DNA of 64,000 nt from Marchantia polymorpha subsp. ruderalis (Eukaryota > Streptophyta > Marchantiopsida > Marchantiales > Marchantiaceae). Made by a program: the position numbers and the translations under genes. Positions 1 to 16,328 of this stretch are shown here, piece by piece (position 1 is the first letter of the stretch; each line of letters starts with the position of its first letter). The stretch spans positions 20,658,501-20,722,500 of the forward strand of contig AP031351.1 of assembly GCA_037833965.1 (NCBI GenBank). Direction: 5' to 3'. The notes below the pieces were generated by a model that saw nothing but the letters and a program-made list of their open reading frames with translations, did not search any database and was not told the origin of the DNA.

Positions 1-1800
1 GGCCGACAACAAGCATTGACTATGGCGTCCAACGCGGAACTCGAAACTACATTTAAAGCTGAAATTACCTTAAGTTTCAATACTCGTATTATCACAACAA
101 TTCTTTCTAGATAATATTCTATCTCTTGCGGTACGCGGAACCAACGTCTCCTACAATGGAGAAATACATTCGTGGGAGAAGCGCCAGATAAGGTTAGCGA
201 TACTAATTAGTGAAAAATGCGACAATTGAGTTGTAAAAATGGTTGAAACTATGTACAAATTCGAATGATGTTTGAGTATTCATCAAATGCTCATCTCATA
301 CTACGAGCAGCTGTAACCGGTTCCAGAAACTGTACAGGAGCTAGTAACTGACATTCGCAAATTACTACGACGTTATTCGGCAAATGTTGTTTGGCAACTT
401 AAGAGTAGGAAATCTAATCGACATAGGTGAAGCTGATCAAATAACGGTGAGATTTTGAGTCGTTTTTCTGTAAGATAACAGATTTCCTTTGCTCTACGAC
501 GTAGTTTGTTCCTACCGGTCTCGGAAGTACGAAAGGTTCTCAATCCATAATCGATTTGAGAAAGGGAAGGTGATAAAAGGAGACGATGCAGCGAGCTTAG
601 GCAAAAAAGAAAGTTCTTCACGTACAAACTTTCAGAAACTCGAACTGAAAATGTCGAAAAAACAGACTCACCCATCATCTCCTTGAACCCACACCACCAA
701 TTCGCACAAAAAAACCACATCTCATAACAGTTTACATTTTGCGGAGCAATTCAAACAGGTGTCAACATTCATGAGACCAAAGTAGACTAAACGAGACTAT
801 ACGGCGCCAAAAGCGAGGAACCAATTATGAGAAAGAAGGAAAAAGACGACCTGCAAATTACTTCGACGAGGGGAAGGCAGGATGGTAACTCGACTTTACT
901 TGAGTCAGCGAGCAGCAAAACAGAACGCGAGCCAAGGAAACGTGGCAATTGAGTACTGACAGAACCTTTAACAAACCAACAACATCAACAGATATTGAAC
1001 TTTAGGCCAGATTGTGATGACAAGGGTGAAGCTTTACTTGGGCGGAGTGTAGGAGAAACTGCACCACCCTGTCGTTGGCTCCAAAGCAGAGGTCGGGTTC
1101 TTGGAATTCCGCACGACAAGAACCCTCTTCCCGTGCAGAGTGCCATGAATACAAGTTCTTCTATCACCCTCTGGCTTCATTCATTCTCTCGCTCTCTCGT
1201 CGCTGTTCCACATCGCTTTCTTTCCACTTCCTAAAGGTACAGCGCTCGGCCGCCACTAGGGACAAGAGCTTCTTGAGCGTCGGCTCTGGCGCGCTTGAGC
1301 GTGTGCACTCGCCTCTCGGCCACGCGGCTTCTTTCACTCACGAGCCCACCCAGATTCCTCTATGCCTGCTATGCTGCCCAGTAAATTGTACCTTTGCTGA
1401 GGTACATGACTTTACTTCTCGTCATAGAAAGTCATGCATATTTTGTCCCGGATCAGACGTTGGGACGGGAGAATGCTGCAAGGTCCATCAACAACTAGAA
1501 CATGAGTTTTGTTCAAGCCGCATGATGCAATGTTGACTTGCACCTCTTCAGAATGTCTGTAATGGGGATTCAACATTATTCGAATAAAATTATCGTAGAA
1601 ACGAGATTTTTCACACTCTATTGCCTTCAAAGTGATTAGAGATGTTTCTGAGTATCCATTACATGAATTCTTGCTGTGAAATGCTTTCGGGTGAATCGAT
1701 AATGTCTTAGTCTGTAGCCGGATAACTTTCAATGAGCAGTTGATGTCATGCATTGTTTTTTCTTCACGTATATAGACATAGTATAGACAGCGATGAACAT
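1..1800. other. Unassigned region with overlapping short ORFs
   Basis: No gene family is recognisable here. Positions 985-1400 are richer in GC than the flanks and stay open in several frames: + 995-1234, + 1075-1536 and - 985-1167. Another overlapping pair lies at 373-720 (-) and 489-686 (+). None shows a known motif, a signal peptide or a clear splice-linked partner. The GC-richer part could be the edge of a gene or a promoter island whose body lies outside the window. After about 1750 the sequence becomes AT-rich. Confidence 0.3.
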
Positions 1801-4800
1801 TATCGTTCCTAAATCTTCATATTAGTACTTCGCCACCAAATATAAATTAACCACTCTTAACCACACTAATATATCACAAGTAATATTTTGATATATACGT
1901 TGTGGAATAGGATTGTTGAAAAAATTCGCATGATCTTTGCACTATTCCTCTAATTATCACGACATGGCTTAGAACTGAACCACTACAAGATCGATTTACA
2001 AGATGTTTCACATTTCTTATTGTAACAAATGTTTGATATTAAGAAATCCATGAACTTCAGATTGGGAACGTGATTAGATTATGATTTTTTATAAGGTAAT
2101 TACTCAAGATAATAATGATAAATATTTCATCTATATAATTAAAAAAAATTTCGAATGTCAAAGAATTAGAAGATGTTAAAAAATAGATTATTATATTCAA
2201 GTTTATAAGACTAAAAATAATAATTGAAATAAATAAAAGCAAATTTCAGTGTCTGATAAGTTGAAATAGAACGTGTATTCTTAAAAGCACCTGAAAAACA
2301 CATTTCACGTGCTTTTCTCTCTGTTTCGTATGAAAAGAAACAGAGAGATATATAAATTAACAATGAAATTATGAAATTATCATCTAAGAATTATAAAATT
2401 TAGTATCACAATTTTAACATTCTCTTTCTTTGGGAATCATTCTGAAACTGATAGATTTGATGATTAAATGTAGAGAACTAACTAGTACGAGTTTTTATGT
2501 ATATATTTGCATGGCTTATTTAAAATAATATTTTTTCTAGATTTTGTGATTGTCACATTCAAACGAAAAAAAATCGTTTCGAGGAGTTGCACAATGACCT
2601 CTATAATTAATACTCCATGATGTTGAAATTTATAGTATTTTTTGTAATAATTATTTTGAAATATGGGGTAATAGCCAATGTCTGGTCAGGAACTTCTTGG
2701 TATAGCTACCGTCCTCACCTTTGAAGTGTGATATTTTCCTTCCGGTTAGGGAGAGATGACATTGGGTGTATTCCCGGGAGTGGTTTTCGTAGGTCGATTG
2801 CTCGCTTAAATAGAGGACTGAAATTTTGATTAGTCTGAAAAATATTTTATTAATTTCCTTTTAACTTATCTAGAACAAAAATTTGTGTTTAAAGGCCTCA
2901 ATTTTTTTTCATGACCATTTTTTGAAGGAGAAAATAAAATAGATTAAATATCTATTTAACTGGATACATGTGCATAAACATAAGTTAACAATCTTTGAAA
3001 ACTCTTTTATTGATTCTGTAAGGAATTAGACACTTGTACTAGTTAAAAAAAGAATGGAGTTAAAAAATGTGCTATGCGGCCATTATTCTATGTGATCTCA
3101 GGTTAAGTTCCCTTGAAGCTAGCACACAAACCAAAATACACTGATTGTTTATTATTCAACTTTTGACAAAAATTGCTACTTTTTATGCATCTTTTTTCTA
3201 CAAAAAATATAATTATATGATATATGTATATATGTAGTAACTTGTTAAGCGCAATTTCTAAATTCAACCAACCACAGTTGACAAGTAAAATCGATCACTT
3301 TAGTTCTAAAATATTGGTCTTTCTGAATATCAATAACTACATGAATTTTAGAATTGTAACAAACAATAAATTTATGACACTTTAAATGGTAAAATCAGAA
3401 AATGAAAGTCTAACATTGAAGTTGATATAATTATATCTCTAACATATTCCAGAAATTTAATGACAATGTAACATCATTTTCGGCTGAAGCATACATACAT
3501 AAGATGTGATGATCAACATTTAAACTCAAATGTTTTCATTATCTGTTTGTAAATAATATATTAAAATATTAATATTAATATTTTTCTGAAAATTCAAAAT
3601 ATGACAAGAAACTTATAAAAATACACATTCTGAAATATTTAATTTCTTTCCTCAAAATATTATGCCAAAAAATAAACATATTATAAGTGACCTAAAGGAT
3701 AAAGTCTAAGTGAAAATTTCTCATTATTATTTGAAAGATAAAATAAAATAAAATAATTTCCGTTTCAACCAATCATTATGTATATCAAACAGATTTCACT
3801 TGTATTTTTATGTGTCGATCAATTAAAAGGGAGAGTCTAGTTATCCCTTAGTTTGGGCTAATTATCCCTCACCCTAATCTAATGTGCATTTCTTCTCTCC
3901 CTTTCTATGTGCCGCGAAGACTATACCATATCTTGAGATAATTTCAAATCATATAATATATCAACATAATTTTTTAATATCTTGACCAACATGATGTTAA
4001 ATAATTCAAATATTGATTTTTGTGGTGTTACTCCATATGAAACAACTTAAAATAGCACTCAGCAAAAAAAGAAAAAAATCAAAGAATGAAACGACTACAT
4101 CTTGTGTGGAGTAAAATGTTATTTATGATACTCATCATCAAATTCTACTCGAATTTGAAAAATGAAGGTTTTTCAGTTTATCAATATTACTAAAAATAAA
4201 AAATAATTTCATAACACCTTTTTCTCATCCAATAAAATGTGAGTATGATAAACGTGTTTTTGGAGATGATTGCTATGAAGCTAATATAAACAACTTGAAG
4301 TTGGCATCTTCATCTCAAAGCATTTTTATGATAACATCATGCTGGTCAAGATATTAAAAAATTATGTTGCATTATGATATGATTTGAAATCATCTCAAGG
4401 AATGATATCATTTGGAAACCCTCACAGCACCAGGTTCAAATATGGCTGTATGAGACCAATTAAATTGGTAAAAATATGTAATAAACATAAATGCAAATTT
4501 CGATTGTTTTGAATTTTGAATTTCGAATGTTTTGAGGTTTCATACATTTCAGCCATGCTTATTTTGCTTGGACTACAATGTGAAAGATTATAAACTATTT
4601 GAGAAAAAAATAAAGGAATAAAGGAAGGTGTTGAAAGAATTGGGATTTTTTGGGTAATTTGGATTTTGAAATATTAGCAATCTATGATCTGAAAGATAAC
4701 GGTTTAACTTATTTTGAAATCGCCAACTTTTTTATTGAGGTGATCCGAAGACTTTTCTCTAAGATAACATTATATTTGCTCAAAGTCACTAGATTCTTAG

Positions 4801-4950
4801 GAAACATGTTACGTTTTGTACTCATAAGATTATTATTCAGAACCTTTTAGACATATTAAAATTGGTAGTTATCATGACCTCTCCTGTATCTTCCCAATTT
4901 TTTCTTGGAAATCTTCCAAATTTCTAGAATGTGTTTTAATGTATATCATG
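1800..4950. other. AT-rich intergenic DNA
   Basis: I see no convincing gene. Positions 2665-2830 form a GC-richer island with sharp borders, possibly a remnant of an LTR or another mobile element, but no coding motif is present. An inverted repeat at 3932-4399 is listed separately. The rest is low-complexity AT-rich sequence with stops in all frames; the ORF at 4650-4850 has no recognisable content. Confidence 0.5.
3932..4399. repeat. Long imperfect inverted repeat, 68-bp arms
   Basis: The left arm at 3932-3999 and the right arm at 4332-4399 are reverse complements over 68 ungapped bases with about six mismatches. They are separated by 332 bases without coding content. The arrangement resembles a foldback element or MITE, or an inverted pair of repeat fragments. 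I could not define terminal ends or a target-site duplication. Confidence 0.75.
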
Positions 4951-4999
4951 AGGTGTTACTAACATGTTTCTAGAAGTATTGTCATATTTTCACGACATC

Positions 5000-5984
5000 G
5001 AATGATTAATTCGAAAACTATATCAGAGTCGAGAGATCCGGATCTGAAGGTAGTGCAACAGGTGAGGCGAGAGGGTAACATCTTCTGCGCCACCCAAGAA
5101 GGCTCCAGGCAGCTCATGAAAGTATGGCTAAACAAAATGCAACGACACTTGAGGCAGAACAATTGAAGGGATGATTGTCGTGTCCGATTCTCTTTGTAAC
5201 AGGATGGCACAGGTCAATGTGCAAGTCGGAACATTGTCGCTGCAAATCGACGCCCAAATGTGGAATCGGCGAGTCTTGGGCGGAGCTCCATGCGCGAACA
5301 TCGTGTTGCTCGTGTTTCTGTGATACTTCGATGGCCTGATTGGCATTGAATATTGAGAATGTCCCAATGCAGTACATCACAACGACGGTCCACGCTCGGA
5401 ACCATGTCCGATTCTCCGAATCCCCGTTCAAGGACGGCGTCTGGAAGAGTAACGAATGACGGAGAGCTGCCAGTCAATCGTCCAAGTCAATACTTTGTTG
5501 GTGGAGACGGACGCAACCTCCGTGCGTGCTGTGCTGGTCAAAGCCAGCCATGCACTTTTTCTCCTCACGTACACGTTCAGCACATCCGTTTCGGGATGCC
5601 AAAAGTGCACGTGTGGCTCACAGAAGTCCTCGCCCGCCCGACTGCGCAGTCACTGCATAGTTGGTTCATGCGACGGCGAGCACGCCGAGAGGCAACCGGA
5701 GGTCACCGAAGACCAGACACGAGTCTCCCCGGGCCCAGGAGCCCACATCCCCCGGGGTCGGTCCCACCGGGTGGGCAGGTCCAGGAGAACCTGCCCACCT
5801 GACGCTCTTTTCTTGTGAAACCTGATCGGGCCATGCATTTCTCTCTCGTCTGTCTGCTCTGACCTGTCCACGACGGACGGAGGCCAGGGAACTAAATCCT
5901 CGTCGTAGAGCGAAAGCGGGTTGCAGCGCAATTTTCGGCTTTTCTTCCGCGAGGTATATAGCCGCTCCCTGCTCCCGCGGCCCC
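5000..5984 (+). promoter_or_regulatory. GC-rich upstream region of the reductase gene
   Basis: Composition changes sharply from AT-rich to GC-rich at about 5000 and stays so to about 6350. Many frames are open on both strands, as expected of a CpG-island-like stretch; none of these ORFs matches a family I know. The promoter of the reductase gene should lie in the 3' part. Antisense ORFs at 5114-5431 and 5428-5610 look faintly protein-like and could be a decayed gene. Confidence 0.5.
5955..5960 (+). promoter_or_regulatory. TATA box of the reductase gene
   Basis: TATATA sits in an otherwise GC-rich stretch, about 170 bases before a good 5' splice site at 6131. Transcription would then start near 5985-5995. 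This is inferred from position and contrast with the surrounding GC; no transcript data are available. Confidence 0.55.
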
Positions 5985-6130
5985 CTGCCGGGACGAGTAC
6001 TTGAAGGGGAGCGGTCTCGGGGAAGCGGGAGCTCCTTTTCGCTCCTTTCGCTCCTTCTCGTTGGCTGCCCGCGTTCCTGCGTGCGTGCCATCTGCGGAGC
6101 ACCTCGTGAAATTGACATTGACAGTAGAAG

Positions 6131-6804
6131 GTAATGTCCGGAGCTATTTCTCTAGCGTCGAGGTACTGGTGTCTCAGCGTGCCACGCTGTGTTCCTTCTC
6201 GAGGGCTGAGTCTGACTTGTCCCGAGTCCGTAGTTCATTATCGGTTTCCTAGAGCACGATTTCTGCTTCCGAGGCCTGCTCGCTCGTTTCGTCTCTTTGC
6301 TTCTGTGAGGACGATCGATACCCGATCACCGATTCTTTGCCCAGCTCTGCTCTGCATTTCTCTCATCGTTATGAATACGTGTTTTGATCCAGTCAAACGG
6401 AATGGTGCAATGAGAAATCTGTGTTGCGGTTGAGTGGTCCATTTGCTTATACACTAGTGTAAACATAAGCATGTGATCCTGGTCATTTTATTTGCATGTT
6501 CGTTGGTTGCTGTGGCATGCGAGTGACAAGGTTGTGTCGTAGTTGCGTCGAAGTGCAGATGCTAGTTTCAACATGTTTTACTTCAGTTTATCTTCGGTTT
6601 CAAAGAAAGTGTCTTACTTGGTTAAGAGAAAGAGGCAGGGTTGATTGCCGCGAACTGTTGTAGGTTCGAACGGTGCCGGTTAGCTCATTTTGTCCTCCTC
6701 CAGGTTCCAGCTGGGTTAACTCGGATGAGATTTGTAAGAAGTTGCAGAGAGTCCATTTTATCGTGACTGATGAATCAGCGGTGTTGTGCTTATTCTCTCT
6801 TCAG
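6131..6804 (+). other. Probable intron in the 5' untranslated region
   Basis: A donor reading AAG/GTAATG at 6131 and an acceptor in a pyrimidine-rich run ending TTCAG at 6804 would remove 674 bases and place the start codon nine bases into the second exon. The segment contains several in-frame stops and extra ATGs, so it is unlikely to remain in the mature message. Leader introns of this kind often raise expression in plants. The model is inferred from splice signals only. Confidence 0.55.
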
Positions 6805-6813
6805 ATTGGAACG

Positions 6814-9719
<2,906 letters not shown>

Positions 9720-10730
9720 AAGAGAAAAGGAAGGATACGGCAATCATTGATCATTTGAAGTAAGCCAAACGATCATTGCAATGGTAAGCTGAAGGTGAGA
9801 CCTAAATGGAGTGATGATAGTTTATTTAAAAGCTTTCACAAAGTCCAGTGTTCTGAATCTATGTTCAGGTAAGCTGGTTCAGGTTTTTGTAAGGTGCATA
9901 CTCAAAGATAGTTGAGGTTTGCAACCCTTATGTCAGAAAAATAAACCCTGTCCACGTCGGCTGGGGATCCACTGGACTTTTCAGCATATACCGTCATCAC
10001 GACGTAGTGCAGTTACCACAGAGCAGCCATGTTTTTCCTCGGCTAGTAAAATTTCACTTTTGCATATCTGCAGTCGATGTACAGCAGTCGTGTATTTAAA
10101 GATCTAAATCATCCACGTCGTGGCGAACTCCGTATGAATATTGCACTGGAAAGGAGGGAGATGTGCACAAATTTCTTATTTTGTGGAAATGTCTCAAAGT
10201 AGTAGGTGATAGGGTACAATTTCTTTGCATCTGTGTAAAAGTTTAGTTCGTGAATAGCAAATTGGGAATGTATCTCTGAAGAGATAAAAGGGTTTTGTAT
10301 TGGGATATATATTCGATAGTATCTATAATTAAAATTCTTTGTAACTATCATAGAGTGTGATCATTGAGACGGAGAAGATGCCGAGCATCCCCTCCTTGAA
10401 TTGCATACGTCGTGGGCTTAGAGGAGTCGTCTTGAGACTGAGCCCGAGCCCGAGACCGATCTCAGTCTGAAGCCCAGGCATGGCAAAATGTTAAGTGCCC
10501 AGGCATGGCAAAATGTTAAGTGCCCCGAGCAACCAGGTGGAACGGACAAACTTCCTATTTTCTGACTGAAGTCGTCGATGCTGGTAAAGAGGCAGGAAAT
10601 GTAAACAGCCAATTTTTCGGAGATGTATTGAAGGAGACAGTGAAGTGGTCAGCGGTTGATACATCCGCAGGGAATGATGAACCAACCTTGCTCATTGAGG
10701 ATCATAGAGGACAGATTTGCTAAGTGAAAG
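9720..10730 (+). other. 3' flank of the reductase gene
   Basis: The 3' untranslated region should begin at 9720. AATAAA at 9940-9945 is a possible polyadenylation signal. An ORF at 10520-10723 (67 codons) follows a 25-bp tandem duplication, but I do not recognise the protein and the ORF may be chance. Confidence 0.4.
10472..10521. repeat. Exact 25-bp tandem duplication
   Basis: Positions 10472-10496 are repeated exactly at 10497-10521, followed by the first four bases of a third copy. The identity suggests a recent slip or duplication. Confidence 0.95.
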
Positions 10731-13487
10731 TAACATATATGAGTTTGATGATTCATATCTTGTAATATGTTTTATCATTTTCGTTGTCGACATAGACGAG
10801 ATATGAAGCCATTGAGGATACTAGACAATAATCCGCTATAGTATAGTGGGTACCATTGAGTTGTAAGATATCATAAAGTGGTTAGATTTGGTATCTTATT
10901 TTCAGCGGATGCTTAATTTTATGTCATCTTCACGTTTGGATGGTAGGGTAGGGTTTAGGTTTAGGTAGGGATGGTATTATTGTAGTATTTAAAGCGTCCA
11001 GTCTTTGGACGATTATCATGAAATTAGTTAGTATGAGGAGACTGAGTTGTGCCGACAATATTTCTTTGTTTATTAAGTCTGTTGCAGTGTTTGGTAGGGC
11101 CGGTTATCTTTTGTACTCATCATAAGATAGAGGCGATCTGCTGACGTGTAAAGAGTTCAAAAGTTTGAACATTTATATCGAAATTGGATTCAATTCCTCA
11201 CTTGAGTAGAGACCATATGATGAGTTGTAACAAGATAAGAGACTCGTGAAGTCTCAACGTAAGCTTGAGGGTTTTCCATATACACATCATAATGTGCTAC
11301 ATTTGACGAATCTCCCCCATTATATCACTATCATATGTTGTTCAGAATCGTTACAAGATGTCGAATAGGGAGTTGAGGCTAACAGTAAGAGATGCCAACA
11401 GACGAGATATTGATTACTCTGTATTCAACGAAGTCAGATGAATATACCATAAGTGATTATTGCTTGATCATAGAAAATCAACATCTTCATCAATTCAGTC
11501 AATTAAACAAACTATTTTCATATACAAACCTGAATTTCTCATGATAGAAAGTTTGATACAAACTTGACTGTCTGACTGACTATAGTAACAAGGTTTTATC
11601 ATGTTTTAGATAGATACTATTCTAATGTTAACAAATGTATGGATAGTATGATGTATAGAACATAAGCTGCAGCAGATTCCAACAAAATTAATCCAGAGAT
11701 GGAAAGTGGATTTTGCTGTGTAAAAATCATATGAGATAATCATATGATTGATACATGGTTTGATAGCCATGTGAATCAAAATAAATGAAAGGTCGAATTA
11801 AAATCTCTTTAAGGCGGAGTGTTTAGTGATAGAGTATCCTTCCTTAGTGAAATGGTAGACCATGAGATTAATCATGAGGTGAAAATAAACTCGCAGCGTC
11901 TAGCCATTGGAGTAAATATATATTAAGTATGATTATATTTCAATACAAGTTGCATTCTGCTAATTCATACACTAGTAATCTCTTTTACATTTATTTTATT
12001 AGATTACTATGTGATTCCTAGTGCAACAAATCATTGGCAATAGAATAACATCCACGTATGTAGGTGATAGATAAAAAGTTGAAGAGTTAAAATTGCCAAC
12101 AAATTCAAATTTTTCAACTTTCATACTCATAATCATTTCAAGATACCATCAATTAGAAAATAATTGATAATATTTTTTCAAAATTTATTTAGAAGCATTA
12201 TAAAGAAAAGAAAAGATAAGAGAAAATCATTTTATATAGTAAAAATGAATATTTACGATCTAGCCATTGTTATTGTATAAATGAACATAAAAAATATCAA
12301 ATAATCTTAAAATCTATTGTTTCTTTTCATATAATCTCAATCAAACATCGAGCGTTGAAGTTATATATCAAGATTTCATCAAATGCAATTAATTAACGTT
12401 ATAACAATATGATGTGATTTACAAAAAGATCTCCAACATACAGGTGTCCGCTAAAAATGCCTAGCATGATATTCACTTCAAATTTTGTTTTCATTCTCCA
12501 TATGTGTTGTATTTTAATTCAACAACTTTTATATCGGATGAAATGAATTGATCAATTTGACAAATTCATTATATTCAATGATATTTATTTCAAATAAAAT
12601 GAATATTTTTTTGGTTATTATCAATACAAGAAAATTGAATATGTGTAGTGTACAAGGTAAATTTTAATATGTCAAACACATACTTTGATTGGTTCAAATA
12701 AATTTGTGACCATTCTTTCATAAGATTGTGTTTCAAAATATAAAATACATAACACTTTATCTTGTGAATAAAAATAGTCAATTATGTACTGGATTATATA
12801 TTTGATAAAGTTAAGCTTTATCAAATGCTCATATGAAATTCAATATATATCAAGATATATTATTTAATAGAATTTTAAAATATGTTTCAATATTCAATGC
12901 TTGGATTATTCAAAGTTTTCAATGAATTATTCAAATTATTTCAAATATAAATATTTGAAATAAAACGTGAGCACACAAACATAGAAAAAATTTACATGTA
13001 TAAATTTATTTTTTTAGTGAAGTAGAGACATATAATGAATAAAATCCTAATTATATCACATAAAATTTTGAAATGTGATTTTAGTTTGTATATCATGCTT
13101 GCATAAGATGTTTATCAAAATTATGTAGAAAAAACTATGGTTCAATTTTTTTAATAAATGATCATTTAAGGTCATACAAGAGATAATGTAATTATGTGTT
13201 CAGATATAATTATGATATGTGCGTATAGTTTTTAAACAATGAAGTCAATAATAATCACACATCTTTGCAAGTTTTTTTTTCCTACAAATGTATTCCAAGT
13301 AAAATTGTTAATCATCAATAATTTTTTTTATTGATGAATAAAATAAAGTAATATTTTAGAATGAATTTTTTTTTATAAATTTTTATAATTTTTTTATCTG
13401 ATATATATATATATATATTATTTCTTATAAAAAATAAGTTAATTTTTTTTAATTTCATGTGTGAGTTAGTTATTCATGTCGGAGTAT
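10730..13487. other. AT-rich intergenic DNA
   Basis: No gene is supported. A short telomere-like, GGGTTTAGG-rich stretch at 10943-10970 contains a telo-box core on the opposite strand. A short hairpin lies at 12800-12826. From about 12000 the sequence is strongly AT-rich, with an (AT)n tract near 13400-13418. Confidence 0.5.
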
Positions 13488-13653
13488 TGTTAGGACTCAC
13501 ACAACGCGGTAGGGTCTGGCCAATCGGCTTATAATAGGTGGTGACTACTTAGACCGGCGAGCAAGCTCACCAACTTGAAAATTACAGCATAATCTTAGTG
13601 TTCTAGTGGATGTAGTCTACATCTGAACCACGTTATCTTTGTGAGTATCAACA
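13488..13653 (+). mobile_element. LTR-like fragment of a copia element
   Basis: This GC-richer block in AT-rich DNA starts TGTTAGGACTC and ends ATCAACA. It carries a GAACCACGTTA motif near its 3' end, a signature of plant Ty1/copia LTRs that is also seen in the LTR-like blocks at 32.5 and 57.5 kb. At 166 bp it is short and may be truncated. No target-site duplication is visible. Confidence 0.5.
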
Positions 13654-15939
13654 TGATGTATAAAATGATAATGATTTATTAAAAAGGAATCAGATTCAGT
13701 TTTTCTTTTTATTATGTTAAAAATTATAACCATAATGAAAAAAATTATATTTAACAAATTTTTTTATTTAATATATAAATTTTTAATAAAAATTGCAATA
13801 ATTTGTAAAGAAAGTATGATCATTATAAAAAAAATTCACACTGAAAATAAAATTCATATTTAAAATAAAATAATTTAATTTATAAATTACTTTGTAAATA
13901 AAGATGTAAATTTTGGTTTTAAAATAAATAATATTATCTTATATTTCGCAATGAAATTACTTTTGAATAATATCACATTTTCAAAAAATCATTTATTTAA
14001 GTATAAGATACATAAAAATTTTAAGATTTTTAAGTGTGGCTTTATTTTTGAGTTCTTTATAATGATGAAATTTTTTTAATGTTTGTATATAATATATAAA
14101 AATATATGATATTTATAAATAAATTGAAATGATTTATGTATATATGATATGCAATTATTTATTAGCACAGCTATATTGAATATATTAAAATTTTTCAGTT
14201 TATTTAAAAAAAAATTAGTTTATTAGTTTACAAATTTTTGAATGTTTGTATGTTTTTGTTATTGAGTCATTCACACATAATAAGTTGAAATTAAAGATTG
14301 TAATTTGATAAGATAGTTCTTTGAGATTTTTTTAATCTTGATTACGCATGCAATTTAATTATTAAATAAGCTCATAGAATAATAAACTTTACATACTCTT
14401 TTGTGAGTAGTGAAATCAATCCAAATTGTAAAAAATGAAATGTTAATCCATTTTTCAAAAGAATTTTATTCAATACATTAAAACATTTCACATTTAAATT
14501 TATCTAATTATATTTTGTAGAAAATTTTTAACTTTTTTTAAATCTTAGAATATCAAAAAATTGTTAAACTTGATGTGTGTAGTATAATATGTGTGTATAT
14601 TTCAGTAAGCATTTTTTCAATGTTTTTAGTTTTAATTTTGAATGAAATCTAATTGATAAGAGATATAGTACTTTAATTTTGAAAAAATAAACATTTGTCA
14701 AAAAATCTATAATTTATTATATTTAAGACATATTCAATCTGCTATTGTTAAATTTGATTATCTTTTTGGAATTTTTAATTATATGTAAATAAAGTTTGAA
14801 GTAGATTTATTTTCCTCTTTTTATCATAATTTATTGACTATTATTGTACTACACAGTGGGATTCAAAGAAAATATCAGACTATTGATTTTGTTTTCAATA
14901 GATGAAAAAATTAACATATATATTTGAATAATTGAGTCAAAATTATTTTTTTTCACATTTTACACATTCATGATAACATCAACTTCTGAATTTTTTTTAT
15001 CCATTTCACAATTTCAAAATCTCACTACATTTAATTATCAAATTTAAAAAAGTAAGAAATACAAAAAATATTAAATGATATTTTGATAAATTCAAATAAT
15101 GAATTGATTTTTAGATAATAAAATACAAGATGAAAATTATGATATATCATGAAACAAAAAATTATCATAAATTCATGTGTGTTTGTCTGATTATGCTTGC
15201 AATATTCTAGTCAATTTGCATAAAGAGACTTTAGTTGGATTTGAAAAAATTATTTATGTACTATGAAAAAAATTTAAAATTAAAAGACTTGCACACAACA
15301 ATTCAAAAGAGCTGGCATAAAAAATATTGAGAACGATATATTATTTAAAAAAATTGCCTCTTGAATTTTGCAAAAGTTAGAAAAAAGATCATGTGAAGAA
15401 GTATACATGTTATAATTTTAACAAAATAAATAATTGAATTTTTTTTGTAGAACGAAAAATTTCAAAAATTTATATTTGACGTATCATTTTGAAGTATAAG
15501 CATCATAAAAAAATAAAACATACATGGAGATATTGAGAAAAGTTTCAAAAAGTTGGCGACAAGGAATGATGAAAAATAGTCTATCATAGCATACAAAAAG
15601 GCAATGTTTTTGAAAAGAAAAGTATTTATGTGAAATATTTGAAACAATATTAAACTCAAATACAAATAATAACTTTCTTAGAAGAAAATCATTTGAATTG
15701 TTGTTAGTATGAAAAAATACTTAAGAAATGAAGTGATTTGGATTATTATAAGAAGACAATTTTTTCCAATTTTTATACATTGATCCATAGTAAATATTCT
15801 AATAATGCAATATAAGCTAAAATATATTATTAAAATTTTAATAGATTTCAAAATCAACGTGGTTACTCATGAAAAGATAAAGATCACTTTATAAAAACAT
15901 TCATTACAAATCAAAATTTTTTTGGCAAAAAAATTTAAA
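13654..15939. other. Very AT-rich DNA without genes
   Basis: Long A/T runs and stops in every frame dominate. The ORF at 15462-15665 (-) has no recognisable content. This is probably old, decayed repeat sequence. Confidence 0.5.
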
Positions 15940-16215
15940 TTCAACCTATGACATTAAGAAGAAAAAGATTTCATTAATGATGTGAACTATCTCTTGTATT
16001 TGATGGTGTGTTGAAAAATATAATAATTTTCAATTTCTCAATAAGCAATATAAGCAATATAAGCAAATACATGTAGATATCAGGGAAGGTGTATCTGGAA
16101 CCAGTGAAATCAATTCTTAGATACTTAAAATTTATTAAAGATAATAATATTTGTTTGATTGTGAGTGAAGATTTATTCTTGTAAGTAAAGCGAGCATAGA
16201 TGTCATTGATAAGAC
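15940..16215 (+). mobile_element. Copia pol fragment (RT to RNase H linker), + strand
   Basis: Translation with breaks gives phrases typical of the linker between reverse transcriptase and RNase H in Ty1/copia polyproteins, including a block resembling SKYM-x-ISGKVYLEPVKSILRYLKF followed by LIVSEDLFL. Stops and small shifts break the frame. Its first 56 bases recur exactly, inverted, at 16329-16384. Confidence 0.6.
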
Positions 16216-16328
16216 GATGTTTGATGAATTTTTATCATTTTATCACTGATTAGGAAAAATTTCTTAAAAAGTAGTTATTTTTGCAATTAAAAATGAATTT
16301 ATCAAAATTCTTTTATGATGAAATTTGA

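Noticed and set aside
5650-6118. Two overlapping 150-codon ORFs on the - strand
   Set aside because: They lie in the GC-rich promoter and leader of the reductase, are open in several frames at once, and are rich in Arg, Gly, Ser and Pro as expected from base composition.
6655-6690. tRNA gene suggested by a GGTTCGAA box
   Set aside because: No matching A box or cloverleaf stems are found, and the site falls in the leader intron of the reductase.
10943-10970. Interstitial telomere array
   Set aside because: Only one or two imperfect TTTAGGG-like units are present, too few for a telomeric array; at most a telo-box.
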